Origin: Flammeovirga sp. SJP92 | GTDB taxonomy: Bacteria; Bacteroidota; Bacteroidia; Cytophagales; Flammeovirgaceae | Assembly (NCBI RefSeq): GCF_001583495.1 | Contig: NZ_LQAQ01000093.1 | Span: forward strand, 496,001 to 560,000 | Length of the DNA stretch: 64,000 nucleotides | Direction: 5' to 3' | Shown here: piece after piece, positions 56,180 to 64,000 of the stretch | Numbering within the stretch: the stretch's first letter is position 1 | Layout: every line of letters starts with the position of its first letter | Program-made: the position numbers and the translations under genes | Notes under the pieces: generated by a model | Databases searched by the model: none | Told to the model about the DNA's origin: nothing | The model's input: the letters and a program-made list of their open reading frames with translations, nothing else

Positions 56180-56902
56180 TTAGAAATAGTAGGCTACAGC
56201 CAATTTGATTTGTAATAAGTTTATTCTAAAATTCAAGTCAAAATCAGTTCTTTTCGATTCTTCTGTATAATTTGTTACAGCTTTTCTATGCTCCATATCC
56301 AAGCCTAATAGGCCTACTGAAGCTTCAAAAGCAAAACCATCCGCAATGAACGCCGCAAGTCCCGGTTGTATCCCAATACCTAACAAAACTTTGTCAGTGA
56401 TCGTTTTATTCAACTCATCTCCAGATTCTGTTTGTTTTAAACTTCTCGATGTTCCCACCTGCAAAGCTGTTTGATTGAAAATACTGAAACGTCTTGAACT
56501 TGATAAAGGAATATAATTCCTGATAAACGGAGCAAAGAAGTAACCATGTGAAATTGACTTCAGATGGGTTCTAATACTGTTAGCGGTATAGATTTCATTC
56601 TTATTTTGACTTGAATAAGAAAATTCCATACCTACCATAAAGAAATCTTTGATAAAATATCCACCTTGAACACCTACTTCAAATTCACCATTATCTTGTT
56701 TGTGCAATTGCCTAATAAATTGGTCTTCATTTTCAGCATTACTTGAGGATAATTGGACGGTAATAGAAGTATACCATTGTCCCTTAGATTCGTTGTGGTT
56801 AAAGTCCATATCTCTTGGATCTGGATCTCCCTTTATTTCATCTTGTGCATAAATAGATTGAACACTCATAAGTAAGATGAGTGTGATAAATATGTGTTTC
56901 AT
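56180..56902 (-). CDS. Outer-membrane beta-barrel protein
   Basis: A 240-aa protein with a signal peptide (about 1-19, ending SIYAQ) and eight or so amphipathic strands, for example WYTSITVQLSSS, EVGVQGGYFIKDFFMVGMEF and INLLQIKLAVAYYF at the C-terminus with a terminal Phe as barrel proteins have. It resembles OmpW/OprF-like porin-family barrels of Bacteroidota without close identity. It is coupled to the PCMD lipoprotein (7-bp gap), so the two may form a surface complex. Confidence 0.72.
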   Translation of the reverse strand: MKHIFITLILLMSVQSIYAQDEIKGDPDPRDMDFNHNESKGQWYTSITVQLSSSNAENEDQFIRQLHKQDNGEFEVGVQGGYFIKDFFMVGMEFSYSSQNKNEIYTANSIRTHLKSISHGYFFAPFIRNYIPLSSSRRFSIFNQTALQVGTSRSLKQTESGDELNKTITDKVLLGIGIQPGLAAFIADGFAFEASVGLLGLDMEHRKAVTNYTEESKRTDFDLNFRINLLQIKLAVAYYF

Positions 56903-57006
56903 AAATAGAAATAATAAGATAAGAGTTATTAGAGAGCTAAATTTTTACTAATAGGGTTTGCTACTTTAATATAATCAAAATCGAGCGATATTTTACACGA
57001 GTTGAA

Positions 57007-57819
57007 TTATTGTTTTTTCTTTTGTCTTGGTTCTGTGTAAATCGGCCAGAAAGGAATTCTATAAAGCAATCTATATTGAAAATTCAACCTTGATCGGTCA
57101 TCCTTATTGAAATACCACCCTGGAATATCACTTTTAGTAATTGCTGTAGGTGGAAAATCTTTTTTAATAGTGTAAGCAAAACCAAAGTCAAGCGTCAAGT
57201 TTTGTACGATTGCTAGTTTTAAACTTACCGTAATTTCATACCAATCCACATTGACATTCTTCTCTGTAAGATGCTTCAAAGTGGCTCCTTCTTCCCAATA
57301 CCCATTACCTGAGCTATAATAATCTGCAGATTGATCAAATGTAGAATTCGCATACTTGAAACCAAAAGAAAGTGCATTGGCTACAGATGCTCTTTTCATC
57401 ACATTGTATTCTATTCCAAAACGGTAAAATGAACCGTTACTTCTATATCTAAAAAAGTCCGCATCAGGATTTTCTCTTGTTCGGTCCATCATGCCGTATT
57501 CCCCTGTCAGAAAGAATGCATTTCTGATCATAATGTCTGCATAAAAAGTATAAGCATTCATATTAGGCTCAGACATAGATTGAAAAAGCGGGCGTAAATC
57601 TGTTCCTAAACGCATACCTGACAATACAAAAAACTCAGAGCCTTTTGGTTCTCCTTTTTTATTCAAAGGCCAAGGTTCTTCTTCAATTTCTGTTGAATCC
57701 TGTGCTATTTCAGTGGAGTCTGAATTGAGCTCCCCTGATTCATTTTGAGCATAAGCTGTCGAGATTCCTCCTAAAAGAAATAGGGCAATTGTAAATATTT
57801 TAGATAAATAACTTAACAT
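57007..57819 (-). CDS. DUF6048 family outer-membrane protein
   Basis: A 270-aa protein. Signal peptide to about 24 (TAYAQ), an acidic linker, then a barrel-like part with SGMRLGTDLRPLFQSM, ADIMIRNAFFLTGEYGMMD, YRFGIEYNVMKR, SFGFKYANSTFDQSADYY and a C-terminal FQYRLLYRIPFW. These match the pattern of DUF6048 proteins, which in Bacteroidota regularly stand next to DUF6452 lipoproteins, as here: it overlaps that gene by 20 bp. Function unknown; a role in the outer membrane is inferred. Confidence 0.75.
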   Translation of the reverse strand: MLSYLSKIFTIALFLLGGISTAYAQNESGELNSDSTEIAQDSTEIEEEPWPLNKKGEPKGSEFFVLSGMRLGTDLRPLFQSMSEPNMNAYTFYADIMIRNAFFLTGEYGMMDRTRENPDADFFRYRSNGSFYRFGIEYNVMKRASVANALSFGFKYANSTFDQSADYYSSGNGYWEEGATLKHLTEKNVNVDWYEITVSLKLAIVQNLTLDFGFAYTIKKDFPPTAITKSDIPGWYFNKDDRSRLNFQYRLLYRIPFWPIYTEPRQKKKQ

Positions 57820-58762
57820 TCGGAAAGCTTGGATTAGTATTTACAGTAGTTCTATCTATTTGCATTTTCTTAAAGTGTGGGCCATCAGGAAACTCAAATT
57901 CTTTACCTGTTACACCACCACTTTCTAAAAGAACATCTCCTGTTCCATTAAAAAATATACACCCTGTTTCGTCATCACTGATTGTTGTCGTATTATTAAA
58001 GACCACCTTCATTTCCTGATCCACATTCATTCCATTAATTTTCTGTCTAAAAACAAATGTTGTGGTTTCATCTCCATCCAGAGGTAAATAAATGGTACTG
58101 AATCGATCTGATCCATCATAAATAGGATCATCATTTTCTCTTCCTTTTATAAAAATTTCAGAAAAAAGTTCTTCTCTTGGATTTCCTGTTTCAATATCAA
58201 AATAGGTTACAATCAGATTTCTACTTGGAGATTTTTCTTCAGCGTCACACACATCAACTATAAATCGAATATTTTCTGAAATAGTATCAGCTGAAACTGT
58301 TGGCCATGCTACAATTACCGAATCAAACAAAGCTCCAAACTCTCCTCTATAGAAATCCTGACCTGTACCTCCTTCGGTGGGAGAAACTTTTAAACCTGTA
58401 ATTTGTTCATAAGCACCACAGTCAGGACCATTTACCTCAACAGAAGTGAAATAACTAATGTAAGTTGTATCTGCCATACCAGGCATAACAAATGAAAAAC
58501 CCGTTTCCCTAGAAGTAACTTTTAATGGCAATAAATATTTTCCGTTTGCCATTTTTGTTATTTCTGGACCATCTATTCCATTTACAAACTCAAAATCTTG
58601 TGTAAGTACTTTTGAGTAATCATTTTTATCATAAAAAGCTCCAACTGCATAAGATGATGGATTGGAATATGCATCACAATCTCTACAAGATGGGGTTGCT
58701 AAAAAAATTGATAGGGGTATTAAAGACCATAACCCTCTTTTGATTAATTTCATCAAGTTCAT
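57800..58762 (-). CDS. Duplicated DUF6452-like lipoprotein
   Basis: A 320-aa protein. The signal sequence ends in a lipobox-like TPSC (Cys26). Residues about 27-140 contain the DUF6452 layout: CDAYSNPSSYAVGAFYD, a central YLLPLKVTSRETGFSF, and the closing GPDCGAYEQITGLKV. Residues about 195-310 repeat the layout: VCDAEEKSPSRNLIVTYFD, STIYLPLDGDETTTFVF, DETGCIFFNGTGDVLL. Usual DUF6452 proteins are about half this size, so this looks like an internal duplication. The next gene is the DUF6048 partner (20-bp overlap). A perfect -7 box ends four bases before the ATG; M4 is an alternative start. Confidence 0.72.
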   Translation of the reverse strand: MNLMKLIKRGLWSLIPLSIFLATPSCRDCDAYSNPSSYAVGAFYDKNDYSKVLTQDFEFVNGIDGPEITKMANGKYLLPLKVTSRETGFSFVMPGMADTTYISYFTSVEVNGPDCGAYEQITGLKVSPTEGGTGQDFYRGEFGALFDSVIVAWPTVSADTISENIRFIVDVCDAEEKSPSRNLIVTYFDIETGNPREELFSEIFIKGRENDDPIYDGSDRFSTIYLPLDGDETTTFVFRQKINGMNVDQEMKVVFNNTTTISDDETGCIFFNGTGDVLLESGGVTGKEFEFPDGPHFKKMQIDRTTVNTNPSFPNVKLFI

Positions 58763-58766
58763 ACAA

Positions 58767-58774
58767 CAAATTTA
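58767..58774 (-). promoter_or_regulatory. -7 promoter element of the DUF6452-DUF6048 pair
   Basis: TAAATTTG (minus strand) matches TAnnTTTG and ends four bases before the ATG at 58762. Confidence 0.65.
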
Positions 58775-58936
58775 AGGAGCAAAACGCAATTTAAAAGTAT
58801 TTTCGAATTAGGATTGTGTTTTCGTAGTACAAATCAATTAAAACTTGAGATTTGACAGTTATCCTATTGTTGTTGACACTCGATACCTAAAAATTGTGGG
58901 AGGCATTGAGGCTACAAAATAGTAGAAATAGAAAAA

Positions 58937-58954
58937 GCGACCCCGAAGAGCCGC
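58937..58954 (-). terminator. Terminator of the fad operon with a UUCG loop
   Basis: On the minus strand GCGGCTC-TTCG-GGGTCGC forms seven pairs (two G-U) around a UUCG tetraloop and is followed by TTTTTC. It is 41 bp past the fadA stop. Confidence 0.82.
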
Positions 58955-58995
58955 CTTAACAATAACAAATTATAACTTAGAGTATATCTAATTCT

Positions 58996-60174
58996 TTATT
59001 TCAATAATTCATAAATACCAGCAACACCTTGTCCGCCACCGACACAGGCTGTTACCATACCGTATTTCTGATTACGTCTTCTCATTTCATTGAAAAGCTG
59101 TACTGAAAGTTTTGCTCCTGTACATCCTAGTGGGTGACCTAATGCAATCGCTCCACCGTTTACATTCACAATACCCGGATCAATATCAATATTTTTCAAT
59201 ACCGCTAATGACTGTGCTGCAAAAGCTTCATTCAATTCTACTTGCTCAATGTCTGACAATTTCAAACCTGCTTGAGCTACTGCTCTTGGAATTGCCTCTA
59301 CAGGACCAATACCCATGATTCTTGGGTCTACCCCTGCCGATGCATAAGATACCATTCTTGCGATTGGCTCTAATTTCAATTCCTTTACCATACGTTCAGA
59401 CATTACCATCACGAATGCGGCGCCGTCTGAAGTTTGAGAAGAGTTACCGGCTGTTACTTGTCCTCCTTGTTTGAAGGCAGGCTTTAAGCGACCTAAACCT
59501 GAAGCATCAGATTTACGTGGTCCTTCATCCGTATCTACTACAAACTCTCTTGTCTTTTTACGATCGCCTTCCAAGTACGTTTCTTTCACAGTAATTGGAA
59601 CAATCTCATCTTTGAATTTTCCTTCAGCAATCGCAGCCAATGCTTTTTCATGCGATTTTACTGCAAACTCATCCGCTTCATCACGGTCAATACCATAGTC
59701 TTTGGCTACTTCTTCAGCCGTAAGACCCATGTTTAAATAATATTGAGGAGTTTCTGTCGCTATTTTGTAGTTCAATCCTGTCTTATAGCCCATCATTGGT
59801 ACCATAGACATAGATTCTGTACCACCTGCAATAATACAATCCGCCATTCCTGCACGGATCTTGGCCGTTGCCATTGAAATCGTTTCCACACCAGAACCAC
59901 AGTATCTATTCACTGTTACACCTGGTACTTTTAAGTTATCTGGAGCAAAAGCAAGCAATGAAATCATTCTTGCCATTTGCATACCTTGTTCTGCTTCAGG
60001 AATTGCACAACCTACGATGAGGTCATCAATTCGAGTGGGGTCCAAAGCCGGTACGCTCTGAACGAGATGTTGGATCACATCTGCTGCTAAATCGTCAGGG
60101 CGTGTGAATCGAAATCCACCTTTTTTCGCCTTGCCAATCGCTGTTCTATATCCTGCTACTATGTAAGCTTCCAT
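58996..60174 (-). CDS. fadA: Acetyl-CoA C-acyltransferase (3-ketoacyl-CoA thiolase)
   Basis: A 392-aa thiolase for the last step of fatty-acid beta-oxidation. Nucleophilic Cys92 in NRYCGSGVETI, GGTESMSMVPMMG, His347 in ALGHPLGCTGAK and Cys377 in CVGGGQG complete the catalytic set. The length is typical. It lies 45 bp downstream of the trifunctional-type fadN gene, with which it should form the beta-oxidation complex. Confidence 0.95.
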   Translation of the reverse strand: MEAYIVAGYRTAIGKAKKGGFRFTRPDDLAADVIQHLVQSVPALDPTRIDDLIVGCAIPEAEQGMQMARMISLLAFAPDNLKVPGVTVNRYCGSGVETISMATAKIRAGMADCIIAGGTESMSMVPMMGYKTGLNYKIATETPQYYLNMGLTAEEVAKDYGIDRDEADEFAVKSHEKALAAIAEGKFKDEIVPITVKETYLEGDRKKTREFVVDTDEGPRKSDASGLGRLKPAFKQGGQVTAGNSSQTSDGAAFVMVMSERMVKELKLEPIARMVSYASAGVDPRIMGIGPVEAIPRAVAQAGLKLSDIEQVELNEAFAAQSLAVLKNIDIDPGIVNVNGGAIALGHPLGCTGAKLSVQLFNEMRRRNQKYGMVTACVGGGQGVAGIYELLK

Positions 60175-60219
60175 TGTTTTAATTATTAATGATCAGTTGT
60201 TTAATGGTGATTAGTAAAA

Positions 60220-62628
60220 TTAGTTTCTTAAAGGTTTCCCTTTGAATAGAATACTTTGGATACGCTCCAATGTTTTCTTCTCGCCTGATAAACTCAAGAA
60301 CGCTTCACGCTCTAAGTCCAATAAATATTGCTCAGAAACTAAAGTTGGAGCTGAAAGATCTCCACCATTGATCACATAATTTAATTTACGAGCAATCTTA
60401 GCATCGTGGTCTGAAGCCCAATGTGCATATTGCATTCCTGCTACACCTGCTTCAAACAATGCCATACCGCCACGGCCTTGTACTTTAATGTCTCTTCTAG
60501 GATTGGCTTGTGCATAACCTAAAGCTGACAATTCCAATACACGTGTTTTGGCATCTGCAATCACACGCTTACGGTTAAGTGTTACTCTAGATTGAGCATT
60601 CATGAAGCCCATATTTCTCATTTCCTCTGCTGATGTTGCCACTTTTGCAGTAGCGATGCTCATAAACGCATCTTGCAGACGGTTGTACTCCGGATCACCT
60701 TCTTTTAATGAATCTGATACTCGAAGTGCCATTTCTTTGGTACCTCCACCAGCAGGAATCAAACCAACGCCTACTTCTACTAATCCCATATAGGTTTCAG
60801 CATGTGCTTGAATAGCATCACAGTGCATTGACAGCTCACAACCACCACCTAGTGCTAGACCAGAAGTTGCCGCCACAACAGGCACTGAAGAGTAACGAGC
60901 TCTCATCATTGTTTTCTGGAACTGAGCAATCATCAAATTGATTTCATCATATTCCTGATCACATGCAAACATAAACAGCATGGCTAAGTTGGCACCTGCT
61001 GAGAAGTTGGCTGATTCATTACCGATTACAAGACCTTTCCAGCCTTTTTCTTCCGCAATTGAAATCGCTGTATTTACACCTTCAAGGTTTTCAGCACCTA
61101 AGGCATTCATTTTGGTATGGAACTCAAGGTTCAATACGCCATCTCCAATATCAAATAATGTTGCTCCTGCATTGCTCCATACTACATTTTCACCACGCAA
61201 TGTTTCTAACATTACTAATGACTCTGTACCTGGAACAACTTTGTATGATTTGGAAGGAATGTCATAATAGAAACGCTGACGGTCTTCATTTTTATAGAAT
61301 GAAGTATGACCTGCTTCCAACATTTCATAAACCCAAGCCGCTGGCTTTTCACCTGCAGCTTCCATTTTCTCCACTGTTTCTTTCACTCCAAGAATATCCC
61401 AAGTCTCAAATGGACCTAGTTCCCAAGCGAAACCAGCTGAAACTGCTTCATCAATTCTGAATAATTCGTCTGCAATTTCTGGAATACGATTCGAGCAGTA
61501 GCGGAATACGTCATAGAAAGTCTTACGATAGAAATCCCCTGCTTTATCTTCAAAACCTAGTAAGATTGGAAGACGCTCTCTTAAATTGTCAATGTCTTTT
61601 ACCGCCTCTAATGCTTTGAATTTCGCTCTAGTTTTTGGCTGGTATTCAAATGTTTCAAGATTCAATTCAAGAATAACTTTTTTGCCATTCTCGTCTTTTG
61701 TCTTTTTATAGTAACCTTGTTTTGTTTTATCACCAAACCACTTACGGTCATTTAACTCGCTTACGATTTTTGGTAAAACAAAACGTTCTTTTGATTCATC
61801 TTCAGGCAAACCTGCATGCAAGTTGTTCGATACTTTCACCATAGTATCCAAACCAACCACATCACTCGTACGGAATGTTGCAGACTTTGCTCTACCAATT
61901 AAAGGACCCGTCAATTTATCTACTTCACCTACAGACAATCCCATTTCCTGGATTGTATGCATACCTGACATGATTGCATAAACACCAATACGGTTGGCAA
62001 TAAATGCAGGTGTGTCTTTACACAATACCGTTTCTTTTCCTAGGTGTACATCACCATAATGCATCAAGAAATCTACAACATCTTGATCAGTGCTTGGTCC
62101 TGGAATAATTTCCAGTAATCGTAAATAACGTGGAGGGTTGAAGAAGTGCGTACCACAGAAGTTTTTCACAAAATCCTCACTTCTGCCATCGCACATAAAC
62201 TTAATCGGAATACCAGACGTATTCGATGTTATTAATGTACCCGGCTTACGGTGTTGCTCTACTTGCTCAAATACTTTTTTCTTAATTTCAAGGTTCTCTA
62301 CCACGACCTCAATCACCCAATCACATGACGCAATTTTAGGCATATCGTCTGTAAAGTTTCCTGTAGAAACTAAGCGCTCAATTCCTTTTTTGAAAATAGG
62401 TGCAGGCTTAGATTTTAGAGCAGTCTTTAGAGCATCGTTGACAATTCTGTTTCGAACTGATTTGGTTTCAAGGGTTAATCCCTGTGCTGCTTCTTTCTCT
62501 GATAATTCACGAGGCACTATGTCTAACAACAATACCTCTACGCCAATATTGGCAAAGTGACATGCAATTCTAGATCCCATTACGCCGGAACCCAGAACCG
62601 CCACTTTATTGATAGTTCTGTTTTTCAT
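60220..62628 (-). CDS. fadN: 3-hydroxyacyl-CoA dehydrogenase / enoyl-CoA hydratase
   Basis: An 802-aa bifunctional beta-oxidation protein. The dehydrogenase domain comes first (VLGSGVMGSRIACHFANIG at about 10-28; GTHFFNPPRYLRLLEIIPG), and a crotonase-fold hydratase comes second (about 490-700: SANFSAGANLAML, SGLALGGGCELSMHCD, GLIPAGGGTKEM). This order is that of Bacillus FadN, opposite to E. coli FadB. It hydrates enoyl-CoA and oxidises the 3-hydroxy product with NAD. It sits between marR (66 bp) and fadA (45 bp) in one operon. No acyl-CoA dehydrogenase gene lies in the window. Confidence 0.93.
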   Translation of the reverse strand: MKNRTINKVAVLGSGVMGSRIACHFANIGVEVLLLDIVPRELSEKEAAQGLTLETKSVRNRIVNDALKTALKSKPAPIFKKGIERLVSTGNFTDDMPKIASCDWVIEVVVENLEIKKKVFEQVEQHRKPGTLITSNTSGIPIKFMCDGRSEDFVKNFCGTHFFNPPRYLRLLEIIPGPSTDQDVVDFLMHYGDVHLGKETVLCKDTPAFIANRIGVYAIMSGMHTIQEMGLSVGEVDKLTGPLIGRAKSATFRTSDVVGLDTMVKVSNNLHAGLPEDESKERFVLPKIVSELNDRKWFGDKTKQGYYKKTKDENGKKVILELNLETFEYQPKTRAKFKALEAVKDIDNLRERLPILLGFEDKAGDFYRKTFYDVFRYCSNRIPEIADELFRIDEAVSAGFAWELGPFETWDILGVKETVEKMEAAGEKPAAWVYEMLEAGHTSFYKNEDRQRFYYDIPSKSYKVVPGTESLVMLETLRGENVVWSNAGATLFDIGDGVLNLEFHTKMNALGAENLEGVNTAISIAEEKGWKGLVIGNESANFSAGANLAMLFMFACDQEYDEINLMIAQFQKTMMRARYSSVPVVAATSGLALGGGCELSMHCDAIQAHAETYMGLVEVGVGLIPAGGGTKEMALRVSDSLKEGDPEYNRLQDAFMSIATAKVATSAEEMRNMGFMNAQSRVTLNRKRVIADAKTRVLELSALGYAQANPRRDIKVQGRGGMALFEAGVAGMQYAHWASDHDAKIARKLNYVINGGDLSAPTLVSEQYLLDLEREAFLSLSGEKKTLERIQSILFKGKPLRN

Positions 62629-62694
62629 CGGTTTACCGATTGGTGTTGTTTATTGTATTTATTTTAATTGGGTGTAAACGCTTTAAAAGTAAAA

Positions 62695-63216
62695 CTACTT
62701 TTTATTCACGTTTTCCTCAGTTATTCCAAAGCTTTTGAGTTGATCTCTGATCTCATCAAACATTTGCCCTTTCGGGTCTTTGATCACTTCATTAATGCTG
62801 TCCATCACATTAAAAAAGGTTGATAATTCTTCAGGAGTAATTTTTTCTTCTACTCTTCTCTGAAAAACTTTTACGGTCTGTTTCGACATCTCGCGTTTCA
62901 TCTGACCGTAGTCCGTTAAACGAATGATCACTTTTCGTTTATCCGTTTTGTCTGCTACTCTTTCAATTAATCCTTTCTCTTCAAAGTTTTTCAGCATTCG
63001 GGTCAAGCTTCTTGCTTCCATCCCCATCAGCGGAGCAATTTTCGTAGCAGGAGTTCCTTCAACAGGATCGATATTCAATAATACAAAACCAATGGAATGG
63101 GAAATTTCATAATCTGCACCCAATAAATTGTACATCTTTGAAATCGCCAGCCATGTGGCTTTGATACTTAAATCGACCGACTTCTTCTTTTTTTCAGTTC
63201 TACGTAATTCGCCCAT
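62695..63216 (-). CDS. MarR family transcriptional regulator
   Basis: A 173-aa winged-helix regulator. The helices around PATKIAPLMGMEARSLTRML form the recognition helix, and DKTDKRKVIIRLTDYG is the beta-wing typical of MarR. As first gene of the marR-fadN-fadA operon it most likely represses the operon and is released by an acyl-CoA or fatty acid, as for other fatty-acid MarR regulators; that is inference. A palindrome upstream (63513-63530) might be an operator, for this gene or the facing exporter gene. Confidence 0.88.
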   Translation of the reverse strand: MGELRRTEKKKKSVDLSIKATWLAISKMYNLLGADYEISHSIGFVLLNIDPVEGTPATKIAPLMGMEARSLTRMLKNFEEKGLIERVADKTDKRKVIIRLTDYGQMKREMSKQTVKVFQRRVEEKITPEELSTFFNVMDSINEVIKDPKGQMFDEIRDQLKSFGITEENVNKK

Positions 63217-63640
63217 GCTTTCATAATAATTTTTGTGATGTGTGTGTGTTTGTGTTATTGGTGAGATGCATAGGAATATTTTACGTCTAAAATACGCTTA
63301 TCCTCTCCTTCAATTCCAAATATATAAATATTTAGTATGCAAGCATAACATTTTTCAAAAAGTTTTATTAAAATTTATTTAGGAATCTAGCAATAATCAT
63401 AAAAGATGTATTACAAAACATACAATTAAATGAAGGTTTCCGAGCTTGTTTAAAACAATTAATTACATTTGTGTGCTATATTAGTTGTGACAACAACAAT
63501 GTGTTAAAACAAAATTACTTTTTAGTAATTATTATTAGTGTTTTATGATTACTGCCGTCTAAAAAACTTCCAGTAGAACTACTATTAAGACGTTTTTAAC
63601 CTTGTTCTCACAAAAAATAAAGACAGAAATAGTAATAAAT
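63217..63640. other. Divergent control region between marR and the ABC exporter gene
   Basis: About 420 bp without ORFs. It holds a -7 box for marR (63324-63317), a palindrome AATTACT-TTTT-AGTAATT (63513-63530), and a short AGTAG-AA-CTACT repeat near 63572-63583. The length suits two-way regulation. Confidence 0.5.
63317..63324 (-). promoter_or_regulatory. -7 promoter element of the marR-fad operon
   Basis: TATATTTG (minus strand) matches TAnnTTTG, giving a leader of about 100 nt; a TTG stands 15 bp upstream. Confidence 0.5.
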
Positions 63641-63648
63641 TATTTTTG
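63641..63648 (+). promoter_or_regulatory. -7 promoter element of the right-end ABC exporter
   Basis: TATTTTTG matches the consensus; predicted leader about 42 nt to the ATG at 63694. Confidence 0.55.
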
Positions 63649-63693
63649 GATTAGCACTTATAATACATCGGAATAAATTCAATAGAAAGCTGA

Positions 63694-64000
63694 ATGAAAG
63701 AACTCGCTTATCTTAATAAATATATCATACGCTATGGCTTTAGGTTAACATTGGGGATCATTTTTATGATTATCTCCAACATATTTGCCATTGCTCCTGC
63801 ACAAGTGGTCCGTTATGCATTAGACTTAGTAGTGGATACACTGAAAACACAAACTTTGCTCAAAGGAAGTGATCTCTATGAAAATTACATCAATGAGTTT
63901 TTCCAAATCGTTCTTCTTTACGGAGGTGTCATTGTGGGTATGGCATTGATGAGAGGTATTTTCCTTTTCTTAGTACGTCAGACTATCATTGTCATGTCTC
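63694..64000 (+). CDS. ABC exporter, permease part (partial)
   Basis: The frame runs off the window after 102 codons. It begins MKELAYLNKYIIRYGFRLTL and has two membrane helices, about 17-35 (LGIIFMIISNIFAIAPAQV) and 72-95 (VLLYGGVIVGMALMRGIFLFL). The order, with the APAQVVRYALD helix end, is that of the first pair of helices in ABC_membrane exporters of the MdlB/YheI type. The ATPase part lies outside. No substrate can be given. Confidence 0.72.
   Translation, partial: MKELAYLNKYIIRYGFRLTLGIIFMIISNIFAIAPAQVVRYALDLVVDTLKTQTLLKGSDLYENYINEFFQIVLLYGGVIVGMALMRGIFLFLVRQTIIVMS

Noticed and set aside
61059-62560. Plus-strand frames opposite the fadN gene (up to 140 codons)
   Set aside because: The minus strand encodes a clear two-domain beta-oxidation enzyme throughout.

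Overview
The window is about 64 kb of AT-rich chromosome from a member of the Bacteroidota, most likely a marine Cytophagales bacterium of the Flammeovirga kind. Five proteins carry type IX secretion (T9SS) C-terminal sorting domains. Promoters match the Bacteroidota -7 element TAnnTTTG. Several families present are almost confined to the phylum (DUF6048/DUF6452, DUF6089, PCMD). The species guess is an inference; no rRNA gene is present. There are no tRNAs, CRISPR arrays, transposases or phage genes.

Layout. (1) 1-7879, minus strand: an unusual redox cluster with two GMC flavin dehydrogenases, a sorbitol-dehydrogenase-type small subunit, a VioB-like ferritin-fold protein, a VCBS/FG-GAP propeller and the start of a glycogen-debranching-like glycosidase. 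The last four genes overlap or nearly touch. A perfect 103-bp tandem duplication lies within the cluster. (2) 8921-12526, minus: thrA (bifunctional) and thrB, with two stem-loops and a heptamer microsatellite between them. (3) 12971-13351, plus: RNase P RNA, followed after 38 bp by a secreted phosphodiesterase. (4) 14341-22883, minus: five separately terminated paralogous T9SS cell-surface proteins. (5) 23356-33885: mixed genes, including a DUF4199-like membrane protein, threonine aldolase, FMN reductase, a large PAS/GAF sensor with no output domain, an SLC13 and a TSUP transporter, pabB and miaE. (6) 34174-41920, plus: a complete TPP-riboswitch-controlled thiamin operon, thiS-thiC-tenI-thiD-thiE-thiG-thiH-thiF. 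(7) 42112-51694: a glycan assembly region with six glycosyltransferase-type genes, a FkbM methyltransferase and an MsbA-like exporter. (8) 51840-58762: a Rossmann oxidoreductase, an 818-aa barrel/propeller envelope protein, and lipoprotein and outer-membrane genes including a DUF6452-DUF6048 pair. (9) 58996-63216, minus: a marR-fadN-fadA beta-oxidation operon, then the start of an ABC exporter on the plus strand.

How the genes work together. The thi genes supply both halves of thiamin and their coupling. ThiS, ThiF, ThiG, ThiH and a TenI-like tautomerase make the thiazole, ThiC and ThiD make the pyrimidine, and ThiE joins them. ThrA and ThrB carry aspartate to homoserine phosphate. Region 7 probably builds and exports a surface polysaccharide or lipid-linked glycan. 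FadN and FadA degrade acyl-CoAs under a MarR repressor.

Most notable: the uncharacterised redox cluster; the T9SS protein array; three genes whose start codon lies exactly four bases after a perfect -7 box (candidate leaderless mRNAs, with the same offset as the rnpB 5' end); 7-bp microsatellites in the thr and thi operons, one of them translated at the start of tenI; and an internally duplicated DUF6452 lipoprotein. All calls come from reading sequence; no database search was run.
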